Under the pieces are notes generated by a model. It saw only the letters and a program-made list of their open reading frames with translations. It had not been told where the DNA came from and did not search any database. The translations under genes were made by a program, and so were the position numbers. Below, in pieces: positions 44,990 through 53,086 of a DNA stretch of 64,000 nt. Numbering within the stretch: the stretch's first letter is position 1; each line of letters begins with the position of its first letter. This stretch comes from Aeromonas lusitana (GTDB taxonomy: Bacteria > Pseudomonadota > Gammaproteobacteria > Enterobacterales > Aeromonadaceae): NCBI RefSeq assembly GCF_002812985.1, contig NZ_PGCP01000010.1, positions 1 through 64,000 on the forward strand. The letters run 5' to 3'.

Positions 44990-46303
44990 TCACAGCAGGC
45001 CCCGCACCAGGATGCCGCCGATGAGCAGGGGCGCCAGCCAGCGCCAGCAGCCCATCACCAGTTGACGCCAGTGGGGCGCCAGCCCCTCGGGCAGCGCCCG
45101 GCGACCGAGCTTCCAGCCGAGCAGCAGGGTGAGGGCCAGGCCGAACATGGGCATCATCAGGTTGGAGGTGGCAAAATCCAGCAGCTCGAAGATGTTCTTG
45201 CCAAACAGGGTGATGCTCGCCCAGGGGCCGAACGACAGGCTGACCGGAATGCCCCCCGCCATCACCACCCCAGTGATGAGGCTGCAAGAGGTGCGGCGCG
45301 ACCAGCCGAAACTCTCACTCAGGAAACATTGCAGGTGCTCCAGCAGGGAGATGGAAGAAGAGAGCGCCGCCACCACCAGCAGGGCGAAGAACACCACCGC
45401 CAGCCCCTGGCCGAACGGCAACTGCTGGAACACGGCCGGCATGGTCATAAAGGTGAGGCCCGGGCCCGAGGCGGGGTCTATGCCGGTTGCCGCCAGCACC
45501 GGGAAGATCATCAACCCCGCCAGCACGGCGATGAGGCTCGCCAGCAGCACCACCCAGAGGCTGGAGCGGCCGACCCCCTCGCTGCTCGGCAGATAGGCGC
45601 CATAGGTGGTGTGGATGCCAAGACCGATGGAGAGGGAGAAGAAGGCCAGCCCCAGGGCGTCCAGCACCCCGGACATGCCGAGCTTGCTGAAGTCCGGCAT
45701 CAGGAAGTGGCGCACCCCGGCCATGGCGTTGGGCAGGGTCAGGCCGAACGCCACCAGCAGCAGGATCATGATGAACAGGGCCGGCATCATCCAGCGCAGG
45801 GTGCGCTCCACCCCTTTCTGTACCCCGCCCTGCACGAACCACCAGGTGAGACCCGCGAACAGCAGATGGGTCAGCACGGGCCAGAGGGGATCGCCGACGT
45901 AGTCGTTGAAGCGGGCGGTAAGGGCCGCCCCATCGCCGTGTTGCAGCTCACCCGCCAGCGCCATGCCGGTGTAACCCAGGGTCCAGCCCCCCACCACGCT
46001 GTAGAAGCAGTAGATAAGCAGGCTGCACACGAGGCCCATGGCGCCGACCCAGCGCCAGCGCTTGCCCATCAGCTCACCGAAAGCCCCCACCACACCGCGC
46101 CGGGTCAGGCTGCCGAGCAGGGTCTCCCCCATCAGCACCGCCACCCCCAGGGTGAAGCTGAACAAGAGGAACACCAGCAGGAAGGCGCCACCGCCGTTGG
46201 CGGCGGTGACATAGGGGAACTTCCAGATGGCGCCGAGACCGACCGCGGAACCCGCGGCGGCCAGGATGTAACCGAGCCGGGATGACCATTGGGACTGCTT
46301 CAT
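44990..46303 (-). CDS. Neurotransmitter:sodium symporter family transporter 2
   Basis: A 437-residue paralogue of the previous transporter, from the ATG at 46303 (GGAGTTCTT upstream). It has the same helix-1 motif SSRLGYILAAAGSAVGLGAIWKFPY, and long blocks are nearly identical (for example LGLAFFSLSIGLG and HTTYGAYLPSS). The two genes are a recent tandem duplication. Differences are concentrated in the loops and termini; whether substrates differ cannot be said. Confidence 0.9.
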   Translation of the reverse strand: MKQSQWSSRLGYILAAAGSAVGLGAIWKFPYVTAANGGGAFLLVFLLFSFTLGVAVLMGETLLGSLTRRGVVGAFGELMGKRWRWVGAMGLVCSLLIYCFYSVVGGWTLGYTGMALAGELQHGDGAALTARFNDYVGDPLWPVLTHLLFAGLTWWFVQGGVQKGVERTLRWMMPALFIMILLLVAFGLTLPNAMAGVRHFLMPDFSKLGMSGVLDALGLAFFSLSIGLGIHTTYGAYLPSSEGVGRSSLWVVLLASLIAVLAGLMIFPVLAATGIDPASGPGLTFMTMPAVFQQLPFGQGLAVVFFALLVVAALSSSISLLEHLQCFLSESFGWSRRTSCSLITGVVMAGGIPVSLSFGPWASITLFGKNIFELLDFATSNLMMPMFGLALTLLLGWKLGRRALPEGLAPHWRQLVMGCWRWLAPLLIGGILVRGLL

Positions 46304-46462
46304 AAGAACTCCAATCGGGGGGCCCACCCAGAGGGGCCCAGAATGGTGCTCAGACTACCCCTGACCCTGTGCAATCACTCGTCGTATCTCTGGCTTAAAA
46401 CCGACTTATTAGCAGCAATGACTAACAATATTCGGTTTATCACCCATTCGTGCCACAAAACA

Positions 46463-46490
46463 AAAACCGGAGCATTTTTGCTCCGGTTTT
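46463..46490 (-). terminator. Terminator of the 2OG oxygenase gene
   Basis: Stem AAAACCGGAGC/GCTCCGGTTTT with a 6-nt loop, beginning 26 nt after the gene's stop on the minus strand. A T-run follows on the minus strand. Confidence 0.85.
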
Positions 46491-46515
46491 GCATCGACTG
46501 GGAAGATCCCGGGGA

Positions 46516-47355
46516 CTAGATAACCCCCAGCTCCCGCAGCCGCTCCATCAGGTAGCTGTGGGCGGTGTGACGCTCGGAGAGCACCACGTCCGGACGCGGG
46601 TGCAAGAACAGCGGCAGAGAGATGCGGGATTTGCTGACACTGCCGCCGGTCGGGTTGATGACGCGATGGGTGGTGGAAGGGTAGTAGCCGTGGGAGGCCT
46701 CCTGCAGCATGTCACCTATGTTGATGATCAGGGTGCCAAAATCGCAGGGCACGTCCATCCACTCCCCATCGGAGCCCTTCACCTGCAGGCCCGGCTCGTT
46801 GGCGGCGGGCAAGATGGTGAGCAGGTTGATGTCCTCGTGGGCGGCGGCGCGGATCGCCCCCGGCGCCTCTGTGCCGTCGAACGGCGGATAGTGCAGCACC
46901 CGCAGCAGGGTCTTCTGGCTCTCTTCAATCATGGAGGAGAGCGAGCAGCTGTAGTGGGCGGCGATATCGCTCGGGGTGTATTGCTCCACCCAGCCGAGCA
47001 GCTCGGCGGCCAGCTTGTTGGCGAGGGCGTAGTACTCCATCGCCTGGGCCTTCAGCTCTTCTGGCATCTGACCCCAGGGGTAGAGGTGGAAGTACTCCTT
47101 GATGTCCTTCTGGGTGTTGCCCTTGGCCACCTCGGAGACTGACGGCGGGAAGTAGCCATCCTGGGTCTCGCGGTTGAACAGGAAGTCGTGCTTCTGCTCG
47201 CTCATGAAGAAGCGATACCAGTTGTCATAGATGGACTGCACCAATTCCTTGGGGATGGGGTGGTTGGTCAGTACCCCGAAGCCCGTGGTACGCAGGGATT
47301 CGGTGAAGCGCTCCGCCGCATCGGGGGAGCGGTAATCAACGGTCAGGACTTTCAT
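46516..47355 (-). CDS. 2-oxoglutarate/Fe(II)-dependent oxygenase, isopenicillin-N-synthase-like
   Basis: A 279-residue double-stranded beta-helix enzyme. The Fe ligands are His and Asp of AAHEDINLLT and the later His of THRVINP; the 2OG-binding Arg lies in SRISLPLFLHP. The N-terminal DIOX_N-like part has VDYRSPDAAERFTESLRTTGFGVLTNHPI. Such enzymes hydroxylate or desaturate small molecules; the substrate is unknown. No Shine-Dalgarno stands out before the ATG. The gene stands alone. Confidence 0.88.
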   Translation of the reverse strand: MKVLTVDYRSPDAAERFTESLRTTGFGVLTNHPIPKELVQSIYDNWYRFFMSEQKHDFLFNRETQDGYFPPSVSEVAKGNTQKDIKEYFHLYPWGQMPEELKAQAMEYYALANKLAAELLGWVEQYTPSDIAAHYSCSLSSMIEESQKTLLRVLHYPPFDGTEAPGAIRAAAHEDINLLTILPAANEPGLQVKGSDGEWMDVPCDFGTLIINIGDMLQEASHGYYPSTTHRVINPTGGSVSKSRISLPLFLHPRPDVVLSERHTAHSYLMERLRELGVI

Positions 47356-47550
47356 TATTTTTGTTACGCGCCAGTTAAAAGTAGGCGCAGTTTACCCTGC
47401 CTCCCCCGGCAAGGAAAGGTTGCCCGAAAGCCGTTCATAACAGGTTGAAAATAATGACAAAAATATCACAATATCGGACTCTGCCGCGGCCCTTGTCCCT
47501 TTCCTGCTTCCTCACTAGAATGCCTGCACTTTCACATTAGGAGCCGTTCC

Positions 47551-48114
47551 ATGTCCCCAAGGATGCTGTTGCTCACCCTGCCCCTGCTGCTCGCCGGTTG
47601 CAGTTCCCTGTCCGAAGAGGAGTGCCGCGCCATGAGTTGGTACAACCAGGGCTATCAGGATGGGGCCGAGGGCAAGACCCGAACGGCCAGCAGTGGCTAC
47701 AGCAAGACCTGCGGGGAATATGGCCTCAAGGTGGACGAGGCCGAGTGGCAGCGGGGTTACGCCAAGGGGCTTGAGCTCTACTGCATCCCCGAGCTCGCCT
47801 ACAGCAAGGGGCGGGAGGGGAACGAGTATCTGGGGGTCTGCCCCAATGATACGACCTTCCTCACCCAGTTCGAGCGTGGTCGCAAGGAGTTCCTGGTGGC
47901 CCAGCGCTTAAGCGAGTTGCAGCAGGAGCTGGAGCGCACCGAGCGGGACATCTATCAGCTGGATCAGCAGATCCGAAACGAGAACGACAGCAAACAGCGG
48001 GACTACTACCGCGCCCAGCGTGAGCGGGCCATCCGCCACTACGAGGGGGCGCGCCGGGAGTACAATCGCATTCGCTTCCCGGATCGGGTGATCCAGTTCT
48101 CCTTCGGTAGCTGA
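47551..48114 (+). CDS. DUF2799 family lipoprotein
   Basis: A 187-residue lipoprotein (lipobox LAGC, Cys17) with TTAGGAG 6 nt upstream of the ATG. The WYNQGYQDGAEGKT, WQRGYAKGLELYC and FERGRKEF elements are the repeated G-Y-x-x-G pattern of DUF2799; a coiled-coil of about 55 residues (LSELQQELERTERDIYQL) follows. It is probably attached to the outer membrane. Function unknown. Confidence 0.85.
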   Translation: MSPRMLLLTLPLLLAGCSSLSEEECRAMSWYNQGYQDGAEGKTRTASSGYSKTCGEYGLKVDEAEWQRGYAKGLELYCIPELAYSKGREGNEYLGVCPNDTTFLTQFERGRKEFLVAQRLSELQQELERTERDIYQLDQQIRNENDSKQRDYYRAQRERAIRHYEGARREYNRIRFPDRVIQFSFGS

Positions 48115-48149
48115 GCATCGGGAGGGGCGCTATCCCCTTCCCGTTTCTC

Positions 48150-48189
48150 AAAAGATGATGGGGTGGCCGATGCCACCCCATCATCTTTT
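48150..48189. terminator. Strong bidirectional terminator
   Basis: A perfect 18-bp stem (AAAAGATGATGGGGTGGC and its complement) with a CGAT loop. The last base touches the stop codon of the convergent HAD gene. Confidence 0.9.
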
Positions 48190-49010
48190 CAGGAGGGCAA
48201 TACCCAGCGCTGCAACGCCAGCGCTATGCCATCCTCGTTGTGATCCGCGGTCACCTGATGGGCATGGGCCTGGATCTGGGGCGCCGCATTGCCCATGGCC
48301 ACCGCCAGCCCGACCTGCTCGAACATGCTGATGTCGTTGTTGTTGTCCCCAAAGGCCACCACGTTCTCCATCGCAATACCTTCGCTAGCGGCCCACTGGG
48401 CCAGCCGGTTGCCCTTGCTGCAGCCGGGTTGCACCAGCTCCACCGCGTAGGGCGCCGCCCAGTCCTGGGTAAAGGGCAGTGTCTGCACCACCTCCCCCAC
48501 GAAGCGATGCAAACGGCCCGGATCCTGGTTGAACAGCTCCAGCTTCCAGACCGGTTTTTGCAGCCAGGCGGCGATATCCTCGGCCGGCAGCAGGGAGACC
48601 TTGAGGTGATCCGGCTGATTGGCCGACCAGCGCCGCATCCGGCCCACGTGCTCCTCACAGCCGAGGTAACCGATGCCGTCATCCAGGTGGAACAGGGCCC
48701 CCATCTGCTGGGCCTCGACCTGCTCCAGCAGTGCGGTGAGCGGCTCCACCGCCAAAGGATCCCCCGCCAGGATCCTGTCTTGCGCCGGATCGTAGAGGTA
48801 GGCGCCGTTGCTGCAGATGATGGGGGTGTCGAGGGCCAGCTCATGATGGAAGGGACGCGCCGTCATGAAATGGCGCCCGGTCACCAGCAGCACCTTGATG
48901 TCGTGGGCACGGGCCTGGGCCAGGGCGGCCCGGGTGGCGGACGAGATCTTGTGATCCCGGGTCAGCAGGGTGCCATCCATATCTAGAGCAATGGCCTGGT
49001 AATGACTCAT
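48189..49010 (-). CDS. Cof-type HAD-IIB family phosphatase
   Basis: A 273-residue phosphatase with motif I DMDGTLLT (nucleophile Asp10), motif II VTGRH, motif III Lys in the GCSKGNRL segment and motif IV GDNNNDISM, all of HAD subclass IIB (Cof type). Family members dephosphorylate sugar phosphates, flavin or PLP precursors. GGAGGTGAT precedes the ATG. A 26-codon frame that is a diverged copy of this gene's own start overlaps its ATG. Confidence 0.9.
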   Translation of the reverse strand: MSHYQAIALDMDGTLLTRDHKISSATRAALAQARAHDIKVLLVTGRHFMTARPFHHELALDTPIICSNGAYLYDPAQDRILAGDPLAVEPLTALLEQVEAQQMGALFHLDDGIGYLGCEEHVGRMRRWSANQPDHLKVSLLPAEDIAAWLQKPVWKLELFNQDPGRLHRFVGEVVQTLPFTQDWAAPYAVELVQPGCSKGNRLAQWAASEGIAMENVVAFGDNNNDISMFEQVGLAVAMGNAAPQIQAHAHQVTADHNEDGIALALQRWVLPS

Positions 49011-49087
49011 ATCACCTCCAAGAAGATTGAACCGTGCGAGGTGCCATACAATCCCGGTTCTAGCGCAATGGCCTGAAAACGACTCAT
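49007..49087 (-). pseudogene. Diverged copy of the HAD gene 5' end (26-codon leader frame)
   Basis: GGAGGTGATATGAGTC and the following codons for MSRFQAIALE repeat the HAD gene start MSHYQAIALD 77 bp away, with synonymous and conservative changes (GCT/GCG, Tyr/Phe), then diverge. The frame ends at a TGA that overlaps the HAD ATG (ATGA). It may be a relic of another allele or, in practice, a coupled leader peptide. Confidence 0.65.
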
Positions 49088-49240
49088 ATCACCTCCAAAG
49101 GCTGGGCATCGCCGGGCGCATGATTGGGAGAGGGGTCGCCGGGCGATCGGTAAGACGGAGTAAAGAGTCATACCGTCCCAGAGTCGGCGCCCTGATGCAA
49201 GCTCCCGCTGCCCCGCCGGCGCCAATCTGTGATCCACGGA

Positions 49241-50479
49241 TCAGCCAGGCTCGACCTGGGCCCCCGCCTGCTCGCGCCTGTCAGCCGTACGGCGCAGGCC
49301 ATAGAAGCCCAGCGCGCAGAGTACCCCGCACAGGGTCGCCAGGTAGAAGGGCCACTCGGTACCGGCCAGCAGCGCCACGCTGCCCACCACCACCGCCAGG
49401 ATCTCGCTGCCCACCGCCAACCCGCGATAGAGCCCCATCGCCTGTCCCTGCTGTTGGGGATGGCTGCGGTTGGAGACGGCGACCGAGATGGCCAGCTCCC
49501 CTATGCTCATGCCGATGCCCGCCGGAATGAAGGTGAGCGCCAGCCCCCACCATTGGCTCGGCAGCACGAACATCAGCATGCCCGCCGCCATCACCAGATG
49601 ACCGACGATGCCGAGGCTGCTGCCGCGCCAGTGACGGGCGAGCTGCTCGCCGATCCAGGAGCCCAGCATCATGGGCACGCTCACCAGCACGGCCGCCTGG
49701 GCCAGTTGCACCGGATCCCAGGCCAGCCGCTCCACCAACCAGACGTTGAAGTAGGTGAAGTAGAGCTGTACCGCGCCATAGCTCAGCAGGGTCAGCACGA
49801 AGTAGGGCAGCAAGCGGGGCTGTTGCAGCAGTTGCCAGGTGGAGAGCGGCGCCAGGGTCTGCTCCGCCGCCACCGGCGGCCTATTGGGAATGAGCCAGAG
49901 GATCAGCAGCAGGTTAACCGCCGTCATGGCCACCGCCAACCAGGCCGCCAGGCTGTAATCCCCGGAGATCACGGCGGCGTAGCCACCTATCATGGGCCCC
50001 AGCACCCAGCCGAGATTCATGCCGATGTTGATCCTGGCGAAGTTGCGCGCCTTGGTCTTGGGGGTGCTCATGTCCGCCGCCATGGCCTGGACGATGGCGA
50101 TGTCACCGTTGAAGAAGCCCTCCAGTACCCGGCTCAGCAAGAGCAGCGGCAGGGAGCGCCAGGCGATGCCGAGCGCCATCAGGGCGTAGCCCGCCAGCAC
50201 GCCGATGAGGCAGAGGGTCAGGATGGGTTTGCGGCCATAGCGGTCCGACAGCTTGCCGAGCCAGGGCGCCCCCAGCAGCTGGAACAGCGGGTAGAGCCCC
50301 ATGATGACGCCGAGCCACACCTTGCGACTCCAGTCCGAGGCCTCCGGGCTCAGCATGCCCTGGGCCGGATCCAGCATCAGGGGTGCCAGCACAGGGGATG
50401 GCAGGCTGAAGCCCGCCACCGCCAGGGTCACCGTCATCACCAGCACCCAGAGGGTGGCCTGCGTCTTGATTCCTTCCAT
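49241..50479 (-). CDS. MFS transporter
   Basis: A 412-residue, 12-helix major facilitator with the motif-A loop GKLSDRYGRKPIL after helix 2 and a drug:H+ antiporter-like layout (LLSRVLEGFFNGDIAIVQAMAADM and GMNLGWVLGPMIGG). GAGGCGG precedes the ATG. It is divergent from a Cys-rich HTH regulator, a likely repressor. It probably exports a small toxic molecule; the substrate is not known. Confidence 0.88.
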   Translation of the reverse strand: MEGIKTQATLWVLVMTVTLAVAGFSLPSPVLAPLMLDPAQGMLSPEASDWSRKVWLGVIMGLYPLFQLLGAPWLGKLSDRYGRKPILTLCLIGVLAGYALMALGIAWRSLPLLLLSRVLEGFFNGDIAIVQAMAADMSTPKTKARNFARINIGMNLGWVLGPMIGGYAAVISGDYSLAAWLAVAMTAVNLLLILWLIPNRPPVAAEQTLAPLSTWQLLQQPRLLPYFVLTLLSYGAVQLYFTYFNVWLVERLAWDPVQLAQAAVLVSVPMMLGSWIGEQLARHWRGSSLGIVGHLVMAAGMLMFVLPSQWWGLALTFIPAGIGMSIGELAISVAVSNRSHPQQQGQAMGLYRGLAVGSEILAVVVGSVALLAGTEWPFYLATLCGVLCALGFYGLRRTADRREQAGAQVEPG

Positions 50480-50621
50480 GTCCGCCTCATTAAATAAAGT
50501 TATTTGTTTATTTATACTGAGATGAGTCGCCCCATTAAGTAAAGCGAATTATTGATTTAAACGGATCCCCTCCCCATAATGGGCCCATCAAGGCCTGCTA
50601 GAAATGCCCCAATGCGCATCT

Positions 50622-50826
50622 GTCGATAACGAGAGCCAGCCCATGAATGAGTGCCAAATACCGACAAGATCCCATAGCAGCCAGAGATGACATCCATCCC
50701 CCGGTGCACACCTGTCGATAACGAGAGCCAGCCCATGAATGAGTGCCAAATACCGACAAGATCCCGTGGCAGCCGGAGATGACATCCATCCCCCGGAGCG
50801 CACCCGTCGATAACGAGAGTCAGCCC
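50622..50826 (+). repeat. 92-bp direct repeats copying the start of the downstream regulator gene
   Basis: Two copies of a 92-bp unit begin at 50622 and 50714; the third occurrence, at 50806, runs into the true gene. Each contains GTCGATAACGAGAG, a ribosome-site region and ATGAAT at 50643, 50735 and 50827. Copies 1 and 2 are nearly identical. Relative to the real gene they carry a 5-bp net insertion after ATGAAT, so their frame closes after 15 codons. They lie between the MFS gene and its presumed regulator. Confidence 0.85.
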
Positions 50827-51441
50827 ATGAATGCCAGCACCGACAAGATCCTCTACCTGTTGAAGACCCACGGGCCCCAGAGCGCCGCCGCCCTCGGCGA
50901 TCAGCTGCAGATGACCTCCATGGGCGCCCGCCAGCATCTGATCGCACTGGAGGCCGAGGGCTGGGTAGGGTTCAGTGACGAGGCGCGTGGCCGGGGTCGG
51001 CCGATGCGGCTCTGGCACCTGACCGATCAGGCCTGGCAACGCTTCCCCGACACCCACAGCGAGCTGACCCTGCAGCTCATCGACGACGTTCAGCAGCTGT
51101 TTGGCGAAGAGGGGATGGAGCAACTCATAGCGCGGCGGGAGCAACAGATGCTCGGCCGCTATCGCGCCGAGCTGACCCAGACCGAACTGGAGGGCAAGCT
51201 GGCAAGCCTCAAGGCCCTGCGCAGCCGGGAGGGCTATATGGCGGACATGCGCCAGGAGGAGGACGGCAGCTGGCTGTGGTGGGAGAGTCACTGCCCCATC
51301 TGCGCCGCGGCGCGCGCCTGCCGGGGATTTTGCCGAAGCGAGCTGGCGATGTTTCGCCAACTGCTGGCGCCGGCCGAGGTGGAGCGGGAGCAATACCTGC
51401 TGGACGGGGACAGGCGCTGCCTCTATCGCATCCGGCCCTGA
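50827..51441 (+). CDS. HTH regulator with a C-terminal four-cysteine cluster
   Basis: A 204-residue regulator from the ATG at 50827. The N-terminal winged helix (ILYLLKTHGPQSAAALGDQL, GARQHLIALEAEGWV and the wing GRGRPMRLWHLT) is of the ArsR/DeoR-like (COG2345) type. The C-terminal domain carries Cys156, Cys159, Cys165 and Cys169 (CPIC-x5-C-x3-C), a pattern suited to an Fe-S cluster or metal, as in the distantly related SufR. It is divergent from an MFS exporter across the 92-bp repeats. Confidence 0.82.
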   Translation: MNASTDKILYLLKTHGPQSAAALGDQLQMTSMGARQHLIALEAEGWVGFSDEARGRGRPMRLWHLTDQAWQRFPDTHSELTLQLIDDVQQLFGEEGMEQLIARREQQMLGRYRAELTQTELEGKLASLKALRSREGYMADMRQEEDGSWLWWESHCPICAAARACRGFCRSELAMFRQLLAPAEVEREQYLLDGDRRCLYRIRP

Positions 51442-51452
51442 TGCCAAAGCCC

Positions 51453-51491
51453 AAAAACAACAAAGCAGGCGCCGGGATGCCTGCTTTGTTG
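51453..51491 (-). terminator. Terminator on the minus strand
   Basis: Stem CAACAAAGCAGGC/GCCTGCTTTGTTG with an 8-nt loop. The T-run (TTGTTTTTGG) follows only on the minus strand, implying a minus-strand transcript that ends here, consistent with the small frame at 51512-51634. Confidence 0.65.
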
Positions 51492-51511
51492 CCTTCGGGG
51501 AGGGGATGCTC

Positions 51512-51634
51512 TCAGTCCAGCCCGCCATTTCCCGATAGGGTCAGACGGCTGATGGGGTTGATGACCCGGTAAGGTCCTTCACCGCAGAGACCTGGTTGGA
51601 TATCTGCTTTGCCACCGGAAGATGTAATTATCAT
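51512..51634 (-). CDS. Possible 40-residue protein
   Basis: ATG at 51634, stop at 51512. The product begins MIITSSGGKADIQPGL and contains CGEGPYRVINPISRL. It is too short to show a domain. Support comes from the minus-strand terminator 20 nt after its stop and the lack of any other gene for about 300 bases (51442-51748). The ribosome site (GCGGGGAT) is mediocre. It may instead be a non-coding transcript or a chance frame. Confidence 0.3.
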   Translation of the reverse strand: MIITSSGGKADIQPGLCGEGPYRVINPISRLTLSGNGGLD

Positions 51635-51748
51635 ATCCCCGCCGGTGCGGTGAGTGGTTGTGAAGTAGCGGGTATTTTCGGTTGTTTTTGCAATAGTTCA
51701 CCCTTAATCTAGGAAAAGTGAATTAGTAATTGCAACGAGGAACGGAGA

Positions 51749-52225
51749 ATGCTGAAACTTGATCGTATCGACAGGCACATTCTGGAGTTGATGCAGGAGA
51801 ATGGCCGCATCAGCAACCTGGAGCTGGCCGAGCTGGTCGGACTCTCCCCGTCCCCCTGCTCCCGCCGGGTCAAGGCGCTGGAGGATGCCGGTCTCATCGA
51901 TACCCATGTCACCCTGCTCAACGCCCGCCAGCTGGGTCTCACCCTCACCGCCTACATTCACATCTCCATGGACAGGCACACACCTGAGCGGTTCGAGAGC
52001 TTCGACAAGGCCATTCAGGAGCTGCCCGAGGTACTAGAGTGCGATCTCATCACAGGCAACGACGCCGACTACCAGCTCAAGGTGGTGGTGCGGGACATGG
52101 AGCACTACCAGCACTTCCTGCTGGACAAGCTGACCCACATCCCCGGGGTGACTGGGGTGCGCTCCAGCTTCGTGCTGCGCCGGATCAAGCACAAGACGGC
52201 GCTGCCCCTCAATCACCTGGGCTAA
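51749..52225 (+). CDS. Lrp/AsnC family regulator
   Basis: A 158-residue Lrp-type regulator: HTH at residues 5-50 (LDRIDRHILELMQENGRISNLELAELVGLSPSPC) and a RAM ligand/oligomerisation domain (CDLITGNDADYQLKVVV). It is slightly different from global Lrp in its opening and probably controls an unlinked amino-acid gene. GGAACGGAG precedes the ATG. It is monocistronic with a strong terminator. Confidence 0.92.
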   Translation: MLKLDRIDRHILELMQENGRISNLELAELVGLSPSPCSRRVKALEDAGLIDTHVTLLNARQLGLTLTAYIHISMDRHTPERFESFDKAIQELPEVLECDLITGNDADYQLKVVVRDMEHYQHFLLDKLTHIPGVTGVRSSFVLRRIKHKTALPLNHLG

Positions 52226-52252
52226 AGCCCGCCCGCCGGTTGCCGGCACCAA

Positions 52253-52282
52253 AAAAAGAGGAGGCCTTGGCCTCCTCTTTTT
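52253..52282. terminator. Bidirectional terminator
   Basis: Stem AAAAAGAGGAGGCC/GGCCTCCTCTTTTT around a very short TT centre, after the Lrp-family gene. Confidence 0.82.
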
Positions 52283-52357
52283 GTATCTCTCTGTATCTCT
52301 ATATCTGTCTGCGCCGGACTTATCGGCCTCTGCCGCGCTATCCCCTTGGGATCAGGC

Positions 52358-52675
52358 TTAGACGCTCACCTGGCTGACATCCTGCACCTGCAGCAGCCAG
52401 CCGGCCTGCTCATGCTGGGGCTCGCCACTAAGGCGCAGCCGCTCACCGGCAGGGACCCATTGCCCCTCGGGCAAGGCGACCAGCAGACTCTCGTTGCCGT
52501 TGTCGAACAGCCAACGATCGGCACCTAACGACTCTATCAGATACCCTTCCATCTCCACTCTGGACTCGGCCAGCCAGGACGGCGCAACGGAATCACGGCT
52601 CTCGATGAAATCCCCCTGAACACCAAAACTGGCCAGCCCCCACAGAATGGAGAGGCCGACGATGGATGATTGCAT
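52358..52675 (-). CDS. Small exported protein with an OB-fold-like pattern
   Basis: A 105-residue protein from the ATG at 52675 (AGGAGAG upstream). The N-terminus is hydrophobic but lacks Lys/Arg, so secretion is likely but not certain. The later EGYLIESLGADRWLFDNG, WVPAGERLRLSG and LLQVQDVSQ strands resemble the BOF/YgiW OB-fold family of periplasmic stress proteins, though weakly. The family assignment is tentative. It stands alone. Confidence 0.6.
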   Translation of the reverse strand: MQSSIVGLSILWGLASFGVQGDFIESRDSVAPSWLAESRVEMEGYLIESLGADRWLFDNGNESLLVALPEGQWVPAGERLRLSGEPQHEQAGWLLQVQDVSQVSV

Positions 52676-52776
52676 CTCTTCTCTCCTCTTATCCTCTGGA
52701 ACTGTGGGGCCAGTATGGGAAGAGAAAAATGAGTGCACCATGAACAAGTCGGCAAAGTGCTGGCGGGATCGCGAAA

Positions 52777-52800
52777 AAAACCGGCCAGTGGGCCGGTTTT
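52777..52800. terminator. Bidirectional terminator
   Basis: Stem AAAACCGGCC/GGCCGGTTTT with an AGTG loop, downstream of the small lipoprotein gene on the minus strand. Confidence 0.85.
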
Positions 52801-52825
52801 GTCATTTTATGCTGCCTGCATCACA

Positions 52826-53056
52826 CTATTTTGCGGCTTCCTCTGCCATCCGTGCCGCCCTTGGTTTATTCATCCACATGGCCACGCCGCGATGGGCGTC
52901 GCAGATCCCCACATCGCTGATGGCCCGCACCCGGGCGCCGTCCTTGCAGATGGCCTGCCAGGCGTCGGCATCGTCTATCTGCAGCGTCGATGGAGCATGG
53001 GTGCCACCGGCGCAGGCGCCAAGCAGCAGGGTAAACAAGGGCAACAGTGGCTTCAT
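52826..53056 (-). CDS. Small lipoprotein of unknown function
   Basis: A 76-residue lipoprotein with lipobox LGAC (Cys15). The mature 62 residues contain two Cys (AICKDGARVR and VGICDAHRG) that could form a disulfide. No family recognised. It is 30 bp from the MarR-type gene on the same strand and probably co-transcribed with it. Confidence 0.6.
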   Translation of the reverse strand: MKPLLPLFTLLLGACAGGTHAPSTLQIDDADAWQAICKDGARVRAISDVGICDAHRGVAMWMNKPRAARMAEEAAK

Positions 53057-53086
53057 AGGATGGATCCCGGGTCGATGAGGGCCGAC

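Noticed and set aside
50622..50852. The 92-bp repeats as a CRISPR array or satellite
   Set aside because: There are only three units, no unique spacers, and the unit matches the start of the adjacent gene, so a gene-end duplication explains it better.
51453..51491. Hairpin as the terminator of the plus-strand regulator at 50827
   Set aside because: There is no T-run on the plus strand after the stem; the T-run is on the minus strand, so it was assigned to leftward transcription.
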